Notes under the pieces: model-generated | Told to the model about the DNA's origin: nothing | What the model saw: only the letters and a program-made list of their open reading frames with translations | The model's database searches: none | Assembly (NCBI GenBank): GCA_002431965.1 | Contig: DJEW01000016.1 | Span: forward strand, 300 to 64,299 | DNA: 64,000 nt | Direction: 5' to 3' | From: Clostridiales bacterium UBA5888 | GTDB taxonomy: Bacteria > Bacillota > Clostridia > Oscillospirales > Oscillospiraceae | Position numbers and translations under genes: made by a program | Shown here: one piece after another, positions 17,219 through 26,065 of the stretch | How positions within the stretch are numbered: the first letter of the stretch is position 1 | Layout of the letters: the number at the start of each line of letters is the position of its first letter

Positions 17219-18877
17219 ATGATTTCTAAATTGAAAATAATTCCTCTTGGCGGTCTTGGTGAGATCGGCAAGAATATGACCGCGTTTGAATGCGGCACGG
17301 ATATTATCATTGTCGACTGCGGCATGGGTTTTCCGGATGAGGATATGTACGGTATTGACATCGTCTTGCCGGACATAAGCTATCTGCGCGCAAATGCCGA
17401 CCGTATACGCGGCATGATCCTCACCCATGGGCACGAGGATCATATCGGCGCTGTGCCTTATGTCCTTCGTGAGCTGGACATACCTATCTACACCATGCCT
17501 CTTACCGCCGCGCTTGTCGAGCTGAAGCTTGAGGAGTTTGATCTGCTGTACAATACACAGATATTCACAAAAAAAGTAGGCTCAGTGTTCCGCCTCGGCT
17601 GCTTCACGGTGGAGTTCATTCATGTCAACCACTCCATTCCGGATGCCGTCGCTCTGGCTATCGGCACGCCTCTTGGCACGGTCATCCACACCGGCGACTT
17701 CAAGATAGACGTCACGCCAATATCCGGCGGTATGTTTGACATTGCGCGCTTCGGGCAGCTTGGCAACGACGGCGTGCTCGCACTGCTGAGCGACTCCACA
17801 AACGTGGAAAAGCCCGGACATTCCGACTCGGAGCGCAAGGTCGGTGAGAGCTTTGACAAGCTCTTCATGGGCTGCGATAAGCGCATCATCATCACCACGT
17901 TTGCGTCCAATGTCCACAGATTGCAGCAGATCATCAATGTTGCCAACAAATACGGGCGCAAGGTCGGCATTACAGGGCGCAGCATGGAAAATGTCCTTCG
18001 TGTGGCATCTGTGCTGTCGTATATGGATATTCCCGATAATGTCATGATGGACATTGAGCACCTGAATAAGCTTCCAAAGAACAAGGTCGTTATCATCTCG
18101 ACCGGCAGCCAGGGCGAGGCCATGTCCGCGCTTTACCGCATGGCATTTTCCGAGCATAAGCAGGTCACCGTTGACGCCGGCGACAGAGTTATCATTTCTG
18201 CCTCTGCCATACCCGGCAACGAGAACACCATCAGCCGCGTCATTGATGAGCTTTTCCACAAGGGTGCAGAGGTCATATACGATCGCCACACTGATCTGCA
18301 CGTCTCCGGTCATGCCTCACAGGAAGAGCAGAAAATGGTTCTCGGGCTTGTCAGACCCAAGTATTTCATCCCCGTACACGGTGAGTACAGAATGCTTGTC
18401 AAGCATGCGGAGCTTGGGCGCATAATGGGCGTCAATCCCAAGAACATCGTCATCGCCGAAAACGGCAAGGTCATAGAAATCACAAAGAAATCCATAAAGT
18501 GCGAGGCAAGCGTGCCTGCCGGTGCTGTGCTTGTCGATGGCAGCGGCGTTGGCGAGGTCGGCAGCGTTGTTATGCGCGACAGGCACCGTCTCGCAGAGGA
18601 CGGTATGGTCGTCGTGGTTATGCCGTTCTCGGCACACGATCATAAGATCCTTGCCGACCCTGAGATCGTGACGAGAGGCTTCATCTATGTCAAAGAGGCG
18701 GAGCATCTCATTGAGGAGCTCAAGCGAGTGACGCTGGAGTCTGTTGCATCGTGCGAGGCACAGCACATCAGTGATTTCACCAGCATAAAGAGCAAGGTGA
18801 AAAACAACATCTCCGGGTACCTCTACAAGACCACACGCCGCAGCCCCATGATACTGCCGGTCATTACTGAAATATAA
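17219..18877 (+). CDS. rnj: Ribonuclease J
   Basis: A 552-residue metallo-beta-lactamase/beta-CASP nuclease. The zinc-binding HGHEDHIGAVPY lies near residue 72, the SDSTN motif near 183, and the beta-CASP and C-terminal regions end with KVKNNISGYLYKTTRRSPMI. RNase J removes 5'-monophosphorylated RNA ends exonucleolytically and cleaves internally. It is thus a main mRNA decay enzyme, relevant to the 5'-terminal hairpins seen at 44078 and 52444. A TATACT -10-like box at 17095-17100 may drive it, though the -35 is unclear. Confidence 0.96.
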   Translation: MISKLKIIPLGGLGEIGKNMTAFECGTDIIIVDCGMGFPDEDMYGIDIVLPDISYLRANADRIRGMILTHGHEDHIGAVPYVLRELDIPIYTMPLTAALVELKLEEFDLLYNTQIFTKKVGSVFRLGCFTVEFIHVNHSIPDAVALAIGTPLGTVIHTGDFKIDVTPISGGMFDIARFGQLGNDGVLALLSDSTNVEKPGHSDSERKVGESFDKLFMGCDKRIIITTFASNVHRLQQIINVANKYGRKVGITGRSMENVLRVASVLSYMDIPDNVMMDIEHLNKLPKNKVVIISTGSQGEAMSALYRMAFSEHKQVTVDAGDRVIISASAIPGNENTISRVIDELFHKGAEVIYDRHTDLHVSGHASQEEQKMVLGLVRPKYFIPVHGEYRMLVKHAELGRIMGVNPKNIVIAENGKVIEITKKSIKCEASVPAGAVLVDGSGVGEVGSVVMRDRHRLAEDGMVVVVMPFSAHDHKILADPEIVTRGFIYVKEAEHLIEELKRVTLESVASCEAQHISDFTSIKSKVKNNISGYLYKTTRRSPMILPVITEI

Positions 18878-18890
18878 GCGCGGCTGCAAT

Positions 18891-19223
18891 ATGAATATAC
18901 AGATATTCGGCAAAAGCAAGTGCTTTGACACGAAGAAAGCCGAGCGATATTTCAAGGAGCGCAGGATAAAATATCAGTTTGTGGACGTGATAAAATACGG
19001 TATGAGCAGGGGAGAACTGAACTCCGTTAAAAATTCCGTCGGACTTGAGGCGATGATCGATACTGCAGATGAGGATTATCCCCTGGTGCAGTACCTCGCC
19101 TCTGCCGATGCAAAGCTCGACAAGCTGTACGAAATTCCATATCTCATCAAAACGCCAATTGTCCGCAACGGCAAGCAGGCGACTGTCGGCTACTGCCCGG
19201 ACGTATGGAAAACATGGGAATAA
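18891..19223 (+). CDS. ArsC/Spx-like thioredoxin-fold protein
   Basis: A 110-residue ArsC family protein (IQIFGKSKCFDTKKAERYFKER near the start, then IKTPIVRNGKQATVGY). The single N-terminal cysteine (Cys10) is followed by FDT, not the CxxC of Spx. It lies 13 bp after the RNase J gene. A role as thiol oxidoreductase is plausible, but true arsenate reductase activity cannot be claimed, and no ars genes are near. Confidence 0.8.
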   Translation: MNIQIFGKSKCFDTKKAERYFKERRIKYQFVDVIKYGMSRGELNSVKNSVGLEAMIDTADEDYPLVQYLASADAKLDKLYEIPYLIKTPIVRNGKQATVGYCPDVWKTWE

Positions 19224-19254
19224 AAAATTGCTGACCTCAAGGTCAGCAATTTTT
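19223..19254 (+). terminator. Terminator after ArsC-like gene, bidirectional
   Basis: AAAAATTGCTGACC at 19223-19236 pairs perfectly with GGTCAGCAATTTTT at 19241-19254 around a TCAA loop. The A run makes it suitable for secG on the other strand too. Confidence 0.92.
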
Positions 19255-19282
19255 ATATGAAATATAGAATTATCAGATAAAA

Positions 19283-19519
19283 TCAGATAAGATTAAGCAC
19301 GAGAGTCAGCACGACGAACACGAGAGCAAACCATTTCGTCATCTTCGCAAGCTTCGCGTCAAGGGTTTTTGCCTTGCCTTTGGAAAAGAAAGTCTCTGCA
19401 CCGCCGGAAATAGACCCAGAGAGACCGGCGCTCTTACCGCTCTGCATGAGCACGATAACGGTGACTGCGAGACCGGAAATGACCTGAAGAATGGTAAAAA
19501 CAATAGTGAGCGTAGACAT
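19283..19519 (-). CDS. secG: Preprotein translocase subunit SecG
   Basis: A 78-residue protein with two transmembrane helices (about 5-25 and 55-76) and the SecG loop (VLMQSGKSAGLSGSISGGAETFF). It is the small subunit of SecYEG. It is monocistronic, with its own promoter at 19563-19591. Confidence 0.94.
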   Translation of the reverse strand: MSTLTIVFTILQVISGLAVTVIVLMQSGKSAGLSGSISGGAETFFSKGKAKTLDAKLAKMTKWFALVFVVLTLVLNLI

Positions 19520-19562
19520 TTATTTCAATCCTTTCGATTTTATACGAATTAACAGCTTGACA

Positions 19563-19591
19563 AGTATAACATAAGCACACGTACAATTCAA
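19563..19591 (-). promoter_or_regulatory. Sigma-A promoter for secG
   Basis: On the minus strand TTGAAT (19591-19586) and TATACT (19568-19563) are 17 bp apart, about 45 bp before the secG start. Confidence 0.7.
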
Positions 19592-19642
19592 GCGTTTTTT
19601 TCAATTGACCTCAGGAAATTCTGAGGATTATGAAGTGTTACG

Positions 19643-20689
19643 TCACGAAGAACGCACCGGAGTATTTGCACGCCGCCCCAAGATGAACGGCAGCCAGCGG
19701 TTTATGATATACGCCGGAATGATGAGCACAAGCGACAGCAGAAAAGTGAATACGACCGCAAAGACATTGGACGCAAGCACGTTTGAAAGCAAAGCAGAGT
19801 ACAAAGGTGCGGCAAAGCGCCTGAGCATACCCTCAACGAATGAGAATACCTTTCCGTGCAGCGCGAAATAAACGAGCGTGTTCTGCCCGATGTAGCACAT
19901 ATATCGGTTGGAGGGAATAGCTTTACTGACCGCAAACGTTAGCATGATGCCAAGAATCGGTGTGATATACACCGCAAAAAGCGCGAACAGAGTCTCCGGC
20001 ATATTTACAAAATAAGGAAGGTATATGATGAGCGCGTAGGAAGAGAAGAGTATCGCACGCCCAGTGCACGTGTTCAGGCGGTCAAAGCCCGTCTCCCAGC
20101 TCTCGCGGAACATATAGCCGAGAACCATGTAGAACATACCTTGGAATATGTATTCAATATGCCACGGGAGCGCCGCTGTTCCCCACGGGAGCAGGGACGG
20201 ATCCATGTGTTTTGAATAGAACGTGTCCGCGTAAAAGAGCGCGAGCGCAATGAGCACAAACACAGTCCGCCTTGCGGGTGTGCTTTCCCTACGGCTGTAC
20301 CACTCGATAAACACCCAGAATGGGATAAACGCCATAAACAGCGCTGCAACAAACCATATCTGATCGCCGTGTCCGCGAATTTGCAGCAGATTCCACCCCA
20401 GCTCCGTCCAGAAGCTGCCATGGTCGCTGAACGATACGAGCTGAGAGAGGGCAATGTCAAACACACTGAAAATGAGCCACGGGACAAAGAGCGTGCGCAG
20501 CTTTTTCACCATGAACGCGCCGAACGGCTGCCCGGCTTTGTGGGTGTACCCGGCGACTGCGAAAAAGCAGAGCACGAAAAACGGAGAGAAAAAGCAGCCG
20601 AGAACATCCGTTGTGCTCTCAAGATGCTCCAGCATCACCGCCATTATGCATATGTACTTTGCAATATCCAACCAAGCAATACGCTTCAT
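19643..20689 (-). CDS. Acyltransferase-3 family membrane protein
   Basis: A 348-residue multi-pass protein starting MKRIAWLDIAKYICIMAVMLEH, the typical opening of the acyltransferase-3/OafA family, where a histidine after the first helix is catalytic. About ten hydrophobic segments are visible. Such enzymes O-acetylate surface sugars or peptidoglycan; the substrate here is unknown. The start at 20689 has GGAG upstream and fits the family, whereas an 84-base in-frame extension does not look like a real N-terminus. Confidence 0.82.
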   Translation of the reverse strand: MKRIAWLDIAKYICIMAVMLEHLESTTDVLGCFFSPFFVLCFFAVAGYTHKAGQPFGAFMVKKLRTLFVPWLIFSVFDIALSQLVSFSDHGSFWTELGWNLLQIRGHGDQIWFVAALFMAFIPFWVFIEWYSRRESTPARRTVFVLIALALFYADTFYSKHMDPSLLPWGTAALPWHIEYIFQGMFYMVLGYMFRESWETGFDRLNTCTGRAILFSSYALIIYLPYFVNMPETLFALFAVYITPILGIMLTFAVSKAIPSNRYMCYIGQNTLVYFALHGKVFSFVEGMLRRFAAPLYSALLSNVLASNVFAVVFTFLLSLVLIIPAYIINRWLPFILGRRANTPVRSS

Positions 20690-20828
20690 GCATTCACGCT
20701 CCGAAAAAAATAGTTTTTCTTTACTTGTGCCGGACTGCCGGAGAGAATGGCTCTCCGGCTCCTGTGTCGGCATTCCTGAGCCGCGCCTCTTTTCCGCTTA
20801 TCAGCGTAATCTTCCGGTCATATTTCAT

Positions 20829-22202
20829 TTATTTATCCTCGCAATCTTTTTTCTCCATTACTGCCACGCTTTCAACATGGCACGTCCGTGGAAACATATC
20901 CACTGCGGTCACGGCTTTCAGCTCGTACCCAAGCTCAGCAAAGCGCAGAACATCCCGCGCGAGAGTTGCGGGGTTGCAGGAGACGTAGACCATGCGCTGC
21001 GGCTGCATCGCAGCGACAGCGGCAACGGCGCGTGCATCCATACCCTTGCGCGGCGGATCAACGACGATGACCTCCGGCTGCAGACCGCGCGCGGACAGCA
21101 TTTCCGCCGCCTGTCCTGCGTCGGCACAGATAAATTCTGAGTTCGTGATGCTGTTTGCGGCGGCATTTTTCGTCGCATTATCAATGGCCTCCGGCACAAT
21201 CTCCGCCCCTATGACACGGTGCGCACAGCGGGCAAGCGCAAGACTGATAGTACCTGCGCCGCAATAAAGGTCGAGAACCGTTGCATACGTGGATGGAGCG
21301 GCGTATTCAAGCGCCCTGGCGTAAAGCCGCTCCGCCTGCAGTGGGTTCACCTGAAAAAACGCCTGCGGAGAAATTTCAAACATATTTCCGCAGAGTGTGT
21401 CCATGATTCCGGCACGCCCCCAGAGCGTATGAAAATTCCCGGCGAGAACGGTGTTCCCGACGGTCTTATTGATGTTCAGCACAATCCCTGTCAGCTCCGG
21501 ACAGGCGCTGCGCAGCGTATCAACAAGCGCACCGGTCGCCGCGCCGAAGCCTCGCGCGGCAATAATGCAGACGACTGCGTCAGCCGTATGTATCGCGCGG
21601 CGGCAGAATATATGCCGCACCGTACCTTTGCCGTTTGCCTCATCATAAGCGGAAATGCCATGCACCGCCATAAACGCCGTAACGGCGCTTGCCGCGCGGC
21701 GGCAAAGCTCGTCTTGAATAAGACAGTCGTCAACGGGGATAAGCTCATGGCTGCGTTCACGGTAAAAACCGGCGCACGGCTGACCATTGACCGCCGCGAC
21801 AGCGAAAATGCCCTTGTTACGGTAACGCTCATAGCAGTCTGCGCCTATTATTTCCTCTGCGCGCACACTTTGCCGCCCTATATGCTCCAGTGCGTCATTC
21901 ACACGCTCGAGCTTGAAGCGCAGCTCCTCATCATAGCTCATGTGCCACGTATCACATCCGCCGCACCTGCCAAAGTACGGGCATTCCGGCACACGCCGCT
22001 CCGGAGAGGGAACGATGAGCTGTTCTGGGCGTGCATATACCGCACTCGCCGTGACCTTGACAATGCGGATCTCCCACGTTTCGCCCACAATGGCGCGCGG
22101 AACGAACACGGCGCGCCCATCTATGCGGCAAACGCCGTAAGCCTCCGATGAATATCCCTCGATCACGACCGTGTATATATCATTTTTCTTCAAATTATTC
22201 AT
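20829..22202 (-). CDS. 23S rRNA (uracil-C5)-methyltransferase, RlmD/TrmA family
   Basis: A 457-residue protein. An N-terminal TRAM domain (about 5-60, YTVVIEGYSSEAYGVCRIDG) is followed by Fe-S cysteines (CPYFGRCGGCDTWH, about 75-88), then a SAM methyltransferase with DLYCGAGTISLALA near residue 312, DPPRKGMDARA near 385 and the catalytic YVSCNPATLARD near 404. The architecture fits RlmCD-type enzymes of Gram-positive bacteria; the site (U747, U1939 or both) cannot be decided. Confidence 0.92.
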   Translation of the reverse strand: MNNLKKNDIYTVVIEGYSSEAYGVCRIDGRAVFVPRAIVGETWEIRIVKVTASAVYARPEQLIVPSPERRVPECPYFGRCGGCDTWHMSYDEELRFKLERVNDALEHIGRQSVRAEEIIGADCYERYRNKGIFAVAAVNGQPCAGFYRERSHELIPVDDCLIQDELCRRAASAVTAFMAVHGISAYDEANGKGTVRHIFCRRAIHTADAVVCIIAARGFGAATGALVDTLRSACPELTGIVLNINKTVGNTVLAGNFHTLWGRAGIMDTLCGNMFEISPQAFFQVNPLQAERLYARALEYAAPSTYATVLDLYCGAGTISLALARCAHRVIGAEIVPEAIDNATKNAAANSITNSEFICADAGQAAEMLSARGLQPEVIVVDPPRKGMDARAVAAVAAMQPQRMVYVSCNPATLARDVLRFAELGYELKAVTAVDMFPRTCHVESVAVMEKKDCEDK

Positions 22203-22343
22203 AAATAAAATAATATCACATTTTTAAGCACTTGGCAATTACGGAGCACAACAGTGTCAGGAAAACATTTTCTGTATATTTATAAAGAATGCACAGATAA
22301 TACTAACGCTTGATAAATTCAGCTCAGATTTGGGAGGAAAAAG

Positions 22344-22643
22344 ATGAAGAAAGTTATCGTTTATATCGTTATGACGTGCATACTGGCTCTTTCCCTGTGC
22401 GGCTGCGGCGCGGGTACGCCCGCCGATGCAGACATTGACAATGCCGTGCCTACGTCCATGCCGACTGCAACGTCAAAGGTTACGCCGCTCATTACACCTG
22501 ATGCAGTAGACGGTGCCGTAACAGACACAGACGGCGTGATCGGCGATGAAACAGTGTCGCCCAGCACCTCCGTGACGGATGACGCTGCCAACACGGCAAT
22601 CCCTGAAATCGGCACGGAGCCATCTGCCGCGCCCAAGAAATAA
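22344..22643 (+). CDS. Small lipoprotein of unknown function
   Basis: A 99-residue protein with an N-terminal signal of about 20 residues and a lipobox (LSLCGCG; probable lipidated cysteine at residue 19 or 21). The mature part is low-complexity, rich in Thr, Ala, Asp and Val, and is probably an extended linker on the cell surface. No domain is recognised. GGGAGG precedes ATG 22344, and a terminator follows, so the gene is monocistronic. Confidence 0.72.
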   Translation: MKKVIVYIVMTCILALSLCGCGAGTPADADIDNAVPTSMPTATSKVTPLITPDAVDGAVTDTDGVIGDETVSPSTSVTDDAANTAIPEIGTEPSAAPKK

Positions 22644-22654
22644 AAATATTTACA

Positions 22655-22690
22655 AATGAGCCTCATTTTCGAGGCTCATTGTCTATTTTG
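22655..22690 (+). terminator. Terminator after lipoprotein gene
   Basis: AATGAGCCTC at 22655-22664 and GAGGCTCATT at 22671-22680, loop ATTTTC, then a T-rich tail. Confidence 0.85.
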
Positions 22691-22694
22691 CCTC

Positions 22695-22723
22695 TTGTAA
22701 TGGCGCGCCAGCCGCGCTATTAT
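22695..22723 (+). promoter_or_regulatory. Sigma-A promoter for HD-domain gene
   Basis: TTGTAA at 22695-22700 and TATTAT at 22718-22723 with a 17-bp spacer. Confidence 0.55.
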
Positions 22724-22752
22724 GGTTTATACCAGTAACAGGAGGTTATCAT

Positions 22753-23295
22753 ATGAGCTATATACCAACGCCTGAGCAGGCGGAAGAGCTGCTGAAGAGA
22801 TATAATAAAGAGCCTTTCCACATTCAGCACGGCGAGACAGTGTCGAAGGTAATGGGCGAATTTGCCAAGGAGTATGACCCGGAAAACGTTGATTTCTGGC
22901 GCACAGTCGGCATGCTGCACGATATAGATTTTGAGCTGTATCCGGAGCAGCACTGCGTCAAGGCGAAAGAGATGCTGCGTGAGCTGGACATTGACGAAGA
23001 TGTTATCCATGCCGTGATAAGCCACGGCTACGGCATATGCATTGATGTCAAGCCGGAGAAATACATGGAAAAGGTGCTTTTCGCCACGGACGAGCTGACG
23101 GGGCTTATCGGTGCCGTCGCACTCATGCGTCCGACCGGGCTTGACGGCATGGAGGTAAAGTCCGTGATGAAGAAGTTCAAGGACAAGAAGTTTGCCGCAG
23201 GGTGCTCGCGCGACGTTATCCGCCGCGGCGCGGAGATGATGGGTATGGATCTTAATGAACTCATTGCAAAGACCATCGACGCAATGCGCGCCTGA
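22753..23295 (+). CDS. HD-domain hydrolase
   Basis: A 180-residue HD superfamily protein. The metal ligands are seen as HGETVSKVMGEF near residue 31, the HD pair in GMLHDIDFE near 57, and a later histidine in ISHGYG near 93. HD proteins are metal-dependent phosphohydrolases, often acting on nucleotides. The substrate here is unknown. AGGAGG precedes ATG 22753. The stop overlaps the phosphopantetheinyl transferase start (TGATG), implying coupling. Confidence 0.85.
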   Translation: MSYIPTPEQAEELLKRYNKEPFHIQHGETVSKVMGEFAKEYDPENVDFWRTVGMLHDIDFELYPEQHCVKAKEMLRELDIDEDVIHAVISHGYGICIDVKPEKYMEKVLFATDELTGLIGAVALMRPTGLDGMEVKSVMKKFKDKKFAAGCSRDVIRRGAEMMGMDLNELIAKTIDAMRA

Positions 23296-23897
23296 TGCTG
23301 AGGATATACTACGCTGATGTGTCCGCGCTTGACCCGGAGAGAGAGTATACGCTGTCAAAATACCGATGTGAACGGCTGGCATGCGTCCGTCAGGGAGCAT
23401 CGCGGCGCGGCGGGCTTGGCGCGGAGCTTCTTTTAAACCATGCGGTCAAAAACTGGCGGGACGGTTTCCCGCTCCCGCTCGATATTGTGACGCTTGAGCA
23501 CGGCAAGCCTGCGCTGCGCGGCGGAGAATTTTTTATCGGGTTGTCGCATTCGGGCACATATGCCGCCGCCGCGGTGTGCGACAGAGATTTCGGGCTTGAC
23601 CTACAACGGAATACGCCGCCGAACCCGGCGCTGGTCCGTAGATTTTTTGCCGCCGACGAGCAGAAGTACATCGCACAAGCAGAAAACGCCGAATATGCGT
23701 TCACAGAGATATGGTGCAAAAAGGAGAGCTATATAAAGGCTCTCGGCACTGGACTTGCGACCCCGTTGGCGTCATTTTCGGTAATCGGGATGCAAGGCAT
23801 ATGGCATTGTACGCTTGACGGTTATCATCTGGCTGTGTGCATCCCTTGCAGGGCGGTCATTCGACCTGACGTGATAGAAAAAACTGAGCTGCTTTGA
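23295..23897 (+). CDS. 4'-phosphopantetheinyl transferase (Sfp type)
   Basis: A 200-residue Sfp-family protein transferring phosphopantetheine from CoA to carrier proteins. SHSGTYAAAAV near residue 84, FGLDLQ near 98 and EIWCKKESYIKALGTGL near 138 are the three motifs. In classic Sfp the second motif is G-x-D-x-E; here the glutamate is a glutamine, a change at one Mg-coordinating position also tolerated in some homologues. The Asp and the KES glutamate are kept. No polyketide or peptide synthase is nearby. Confidence 0.85.
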   Translation: MLRIYYADVSALDPEREYTLSKYRCERLACVRQGASRRGGLGAELLLNHAVKNWRDGFPLPLDIVTLEHGKPALRGGEFFIGLSHSGTYAAAAVCDRDFGLDLQRNTPPNPALVRRFFAADEQKYIAQAENAEYAFTEIWCKKESYIKALGTGLATPLASFSVIGMQGIWHCTLDGYHLAVCIPCRAVIRPDVIEKTELL

Positions 23898-23920
23898 TGA
23901 TGATAAGCAGCTCAGTTTTT
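23881..23920 (+). terminator. Terminator containing the stop codon of the Sfp-type gene
   Basis: AAACTGAGCTGCTT at 23881-23894 pairs with AAGCAGCTCAGTTT at 23904-23917, followed by T residues. The stop TGA (23895-23897) begins the loop. Confidence 0.88.
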
Positions 23921-23985
23921 CGCCAATTGACATATACTCGCCGTATACCCCGCATCACACCTCGTGACAAGGGTATACAGCAAGT

Positions 23986-24876
23986 TTACACGTTAAGACC
24001 GGCTTCAGCCATAGTGTTGCGGAGGAGGGCGAAATGCTCGTCGCTCATAGCTGTGAGCGGCAAGCGGAGGATGCCGGAGTCCATGCCGAGCATCTTCATC
24101 GCAGCTTTGACGGGAATGGGATTTGTCTCGATGAAGAGCGCCGAGAATAGTTTTGCATACTTTGCGTACAGCTCTGTCGCGTCTTTAAAGCTTCCGTCAA
24201 GACAGAGCTGGCATAGCTTTGACACCACGCCCGGCACGATGTTTGAAGCAACCGATATAACGCCGAGCGCCCCCAGCGCCATCATCGGCACGGTGTTGTC
24301 ATCGTTTCCGCTCCATATGTACAGATCGTTTCCGCAGCGGCTGACGATCTCGCCTGCAAGGCTGAGGCTGCCGGAGGCTTCCTTTACGCCGACGATATTC
24401 GGGTGCGCGGCAAGCTCTTTGTATGTATCCGGAGCTATGCCTATACCTGTGCGGCTTGGTACATTATAAAGTATCATCGGAATGTCAACCCTGTCTGCAA
24501 CATAGGTGAAATGCTCCACAAGACCCTTCTGTGTGGATTTGTTGTAGTATGGCGTAACCATGAGTATGCCGTCAGCGCCGGCGAAGCGGGCATTCTCTGC
24601 GTTTTTGAGCGCGGTTTCCGTGTTGTTGCTGCCGACGCCTACGATTACCTTCATGCGTGAATTATTTGCCCTTATCGCAAAGCGCACAAGCTCCTCATAC
24701 TCATTGCGCGTGACGGTCGCGTTTTCGCCGGTTGTTCCGCACACAACGATGGCGGCGGTGCCGTTCTCGAACTGGAAGTCTATGTTCTTTCTCAGCTGCT
24801 CATAATCTATTCCATGCTCGTTGAACGGGGTGACAATAGCTGTGCATGAACCCTTAAAAACAGGCGTTTTGACCAT
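23986..24876 (-). CDS. dapA: 4-hydroxy-tetrahydrodipicolinate synthase
   Basis: A 296-residue TIM barrel for the first committed step of lysine/diaminopimelate synthesis. GTTGENATVT near residue 46, the catalytic tyrosine in YNVPSRTGIG near 137 and the Schiff-base lysine in VGVKEASGS near 165 are present. The start at 24876 has GGAGG 7 bases upstream. The gene stands alone. In spore formers it also supplies dipicolinate precursors. Confidence 0.94.
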   Translation of the reverse strand: MVKTPVFKGSCTAIVTPFNEHGIDYEQLRKNIDFQFENGTAAIVVCGTTGENATVTRNEYEELVRFAIRANNSRMKVIVGVGSNNTETALKNAENARFAGADGILMVTPYYNKSTQKGLVEHFTYVADRVDIPMILYNVPSRTGIGIAPDTYKELAAHPNIVGVKEASGSLSLAGEIVSRCGNDLYIWSGNDDNTVPMMALGALGVISVASNIVPGVVSKLCQLCLDGSFKDATELYAKYAKLFSALFIETNPIPVKAAMKMLGMDSGILRLPLTAMSDEHFALLRNTMAEAGLNV

Positions 24877-24950
24877 AATGTGCCTCCTAGATGAAAAATA
24901 TTTCGGCACTGAGAGGATATTCGTGGATTCCGCGCATTATGACCGGAGCG

Positions 24951-24979
24951 TTGAAAAACGCGGATCGGTCTGATATAAT
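24951..24979 (+). promoter_or_regulatory. Sigma-A promoter for queA-tgt
   Basis: TTGAAA at 24951-24956 and TATAAT at 24974-24979 with a 17-bp spacer, about 45 bp before queA. Confidence 0.75.
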
Positions 24980-25023
24980 ACAAAACACGGTTAAAGTGAA
25001 TTCTATCGACGGAGCAGGAACTG

Positions 25024-26046
25024 ATGAAAAAAACGGATTTTGATTTTTACCTCCCGGAGGAGCTTATCGCGCAGACACCTTTGGAGAAACGTGACGCATC
25101 ACGCCTTCTTGTGCTTGACAAGGCGACCGGCGCTCTTGAACATCGGCATTTTTATGAGCTGCCGGAATTTCTCAACGAAGGCGACTGTCTTGTGCTGAAC
25201 AATTCCCGCGTTCTGCCCGCAAGGCTGATCGGCACACGCGAGAGCGGCGGCGCGGTGGAGCTTGTGCTGCTGCGCGATCTGGGCGAGGGGCGCTGGGAGT
25301 GCCTGAGCCGACCGGGCAGGAAAACCAAACCGGGCACAAAGCTTGTTTTCGGAGGGGGAGAGCTGTCAGCAGAGGTTGAGAGCGTTGCCGAGGGCGGCAA
25401 CAGGATCGTGCGCTTTGATTACGACGGGATATTCCTTGAGGTTCTGGAGCGGCTCGGCAAGATGCCGCTGCCGCCGTATATCAAGGAGGAGCTGGACGAT
25501 CCGGAGCGCTATCAGACGGTCTACTCCCGGGAGCTTGGAAGTGCCGCCGCACCCACGGCGGGGCTGCATTTTACGCAGGAGCTGCTGGATCAGATAGCAG
25601 CAAAGGGCGTTAAGATATGCTACGTGACACTGCATGTCGGGCTTGGCACGTTCCGCCCTGTCAAGGAGGACGACATTGAGCAGCACGAGATGCACTCGGA
25701 ATTCTGCATTGTACCGGAGGAGACGGCGCGGACGATAACCGAGACGAAGCGGCGCGGCGGCAGAGTTATCGCAGTGGGTACGACGTCGTGCCGGACGCTT
25801 GAGAGCTTTGCCAATGAGGACGGAACGGTCAATCCAAGCTCCGGCTGGACAGACATCTTCATCTATCCGGGCTATAGATTCAAGTGCATCGACGCACTGG
25901 TGACGAATTTTCATCTTCCGGAGAGCACGCTTATAATGCTCGTCTCGGCTCTTGCCGGGCGTGAGCATGTTTTGAACGCATATAGAATCGCCGTTGAGGA
26001 GCGTTACAGGTTTTTCTCATTCGGCGATGCCATGTTTATAAAGTAA
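25024..26046 (+). CDS. queA: S-adenosylmethionine:tRNA ribosyltransferase-isomerase
   Basis: A 340-residue QueA. It transfers the ribosyl group of SAM to preQ1 in tRNA to form epoxyqueuosine. FDFYLPEELIAQTPLEKRDASRLLVLD at the N-terminus, AAPTAGLHFT near residue 178 and the C-terminal TNFHLPESTLIMLVSALAG are diagnostic. tgt follows 19 bp later, so consecutive queuosine steps are co-transcribed. Confidence 0.96.
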   Translation: MKKTDFDFYLPEELIAQTPLEKRDASRLLVLDKATGALEHRHFYELPEFLNEGDCLVLNNSRVLPARLIGTRESGGAVELVLLRDLGEGRWECLSRPGRKTKPGTKLVFGGGELSAEVESVAEGGNRIVRFDYDGIFLEVLERLGKMPLPPYIKEELDDPERYQTVYSRELGSAAAPTAGLHFTQELLDQIAAKGVKICYVTLHVGLGTFRPVKEDDIEQHEMHSEFCIVPEETARTITETKRRGGRVIAVGTTSCRTLESFANEDGTVNPSSGWTDIFIYPGYRFKCIDALVTNFHLPESTLIMLVSALAGREHVLNAYRIAVEERYRFFSFGDAMFIK

Positions 26047-26065
26047 TATGTTTGTGAGGGGAAAT

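Noticed and set aside
18891..19223. An arsenic resistance locus
   Set aside because: The ArsC-like protein stands alone, with no arsR, arsB or acr3 and no CxxC.
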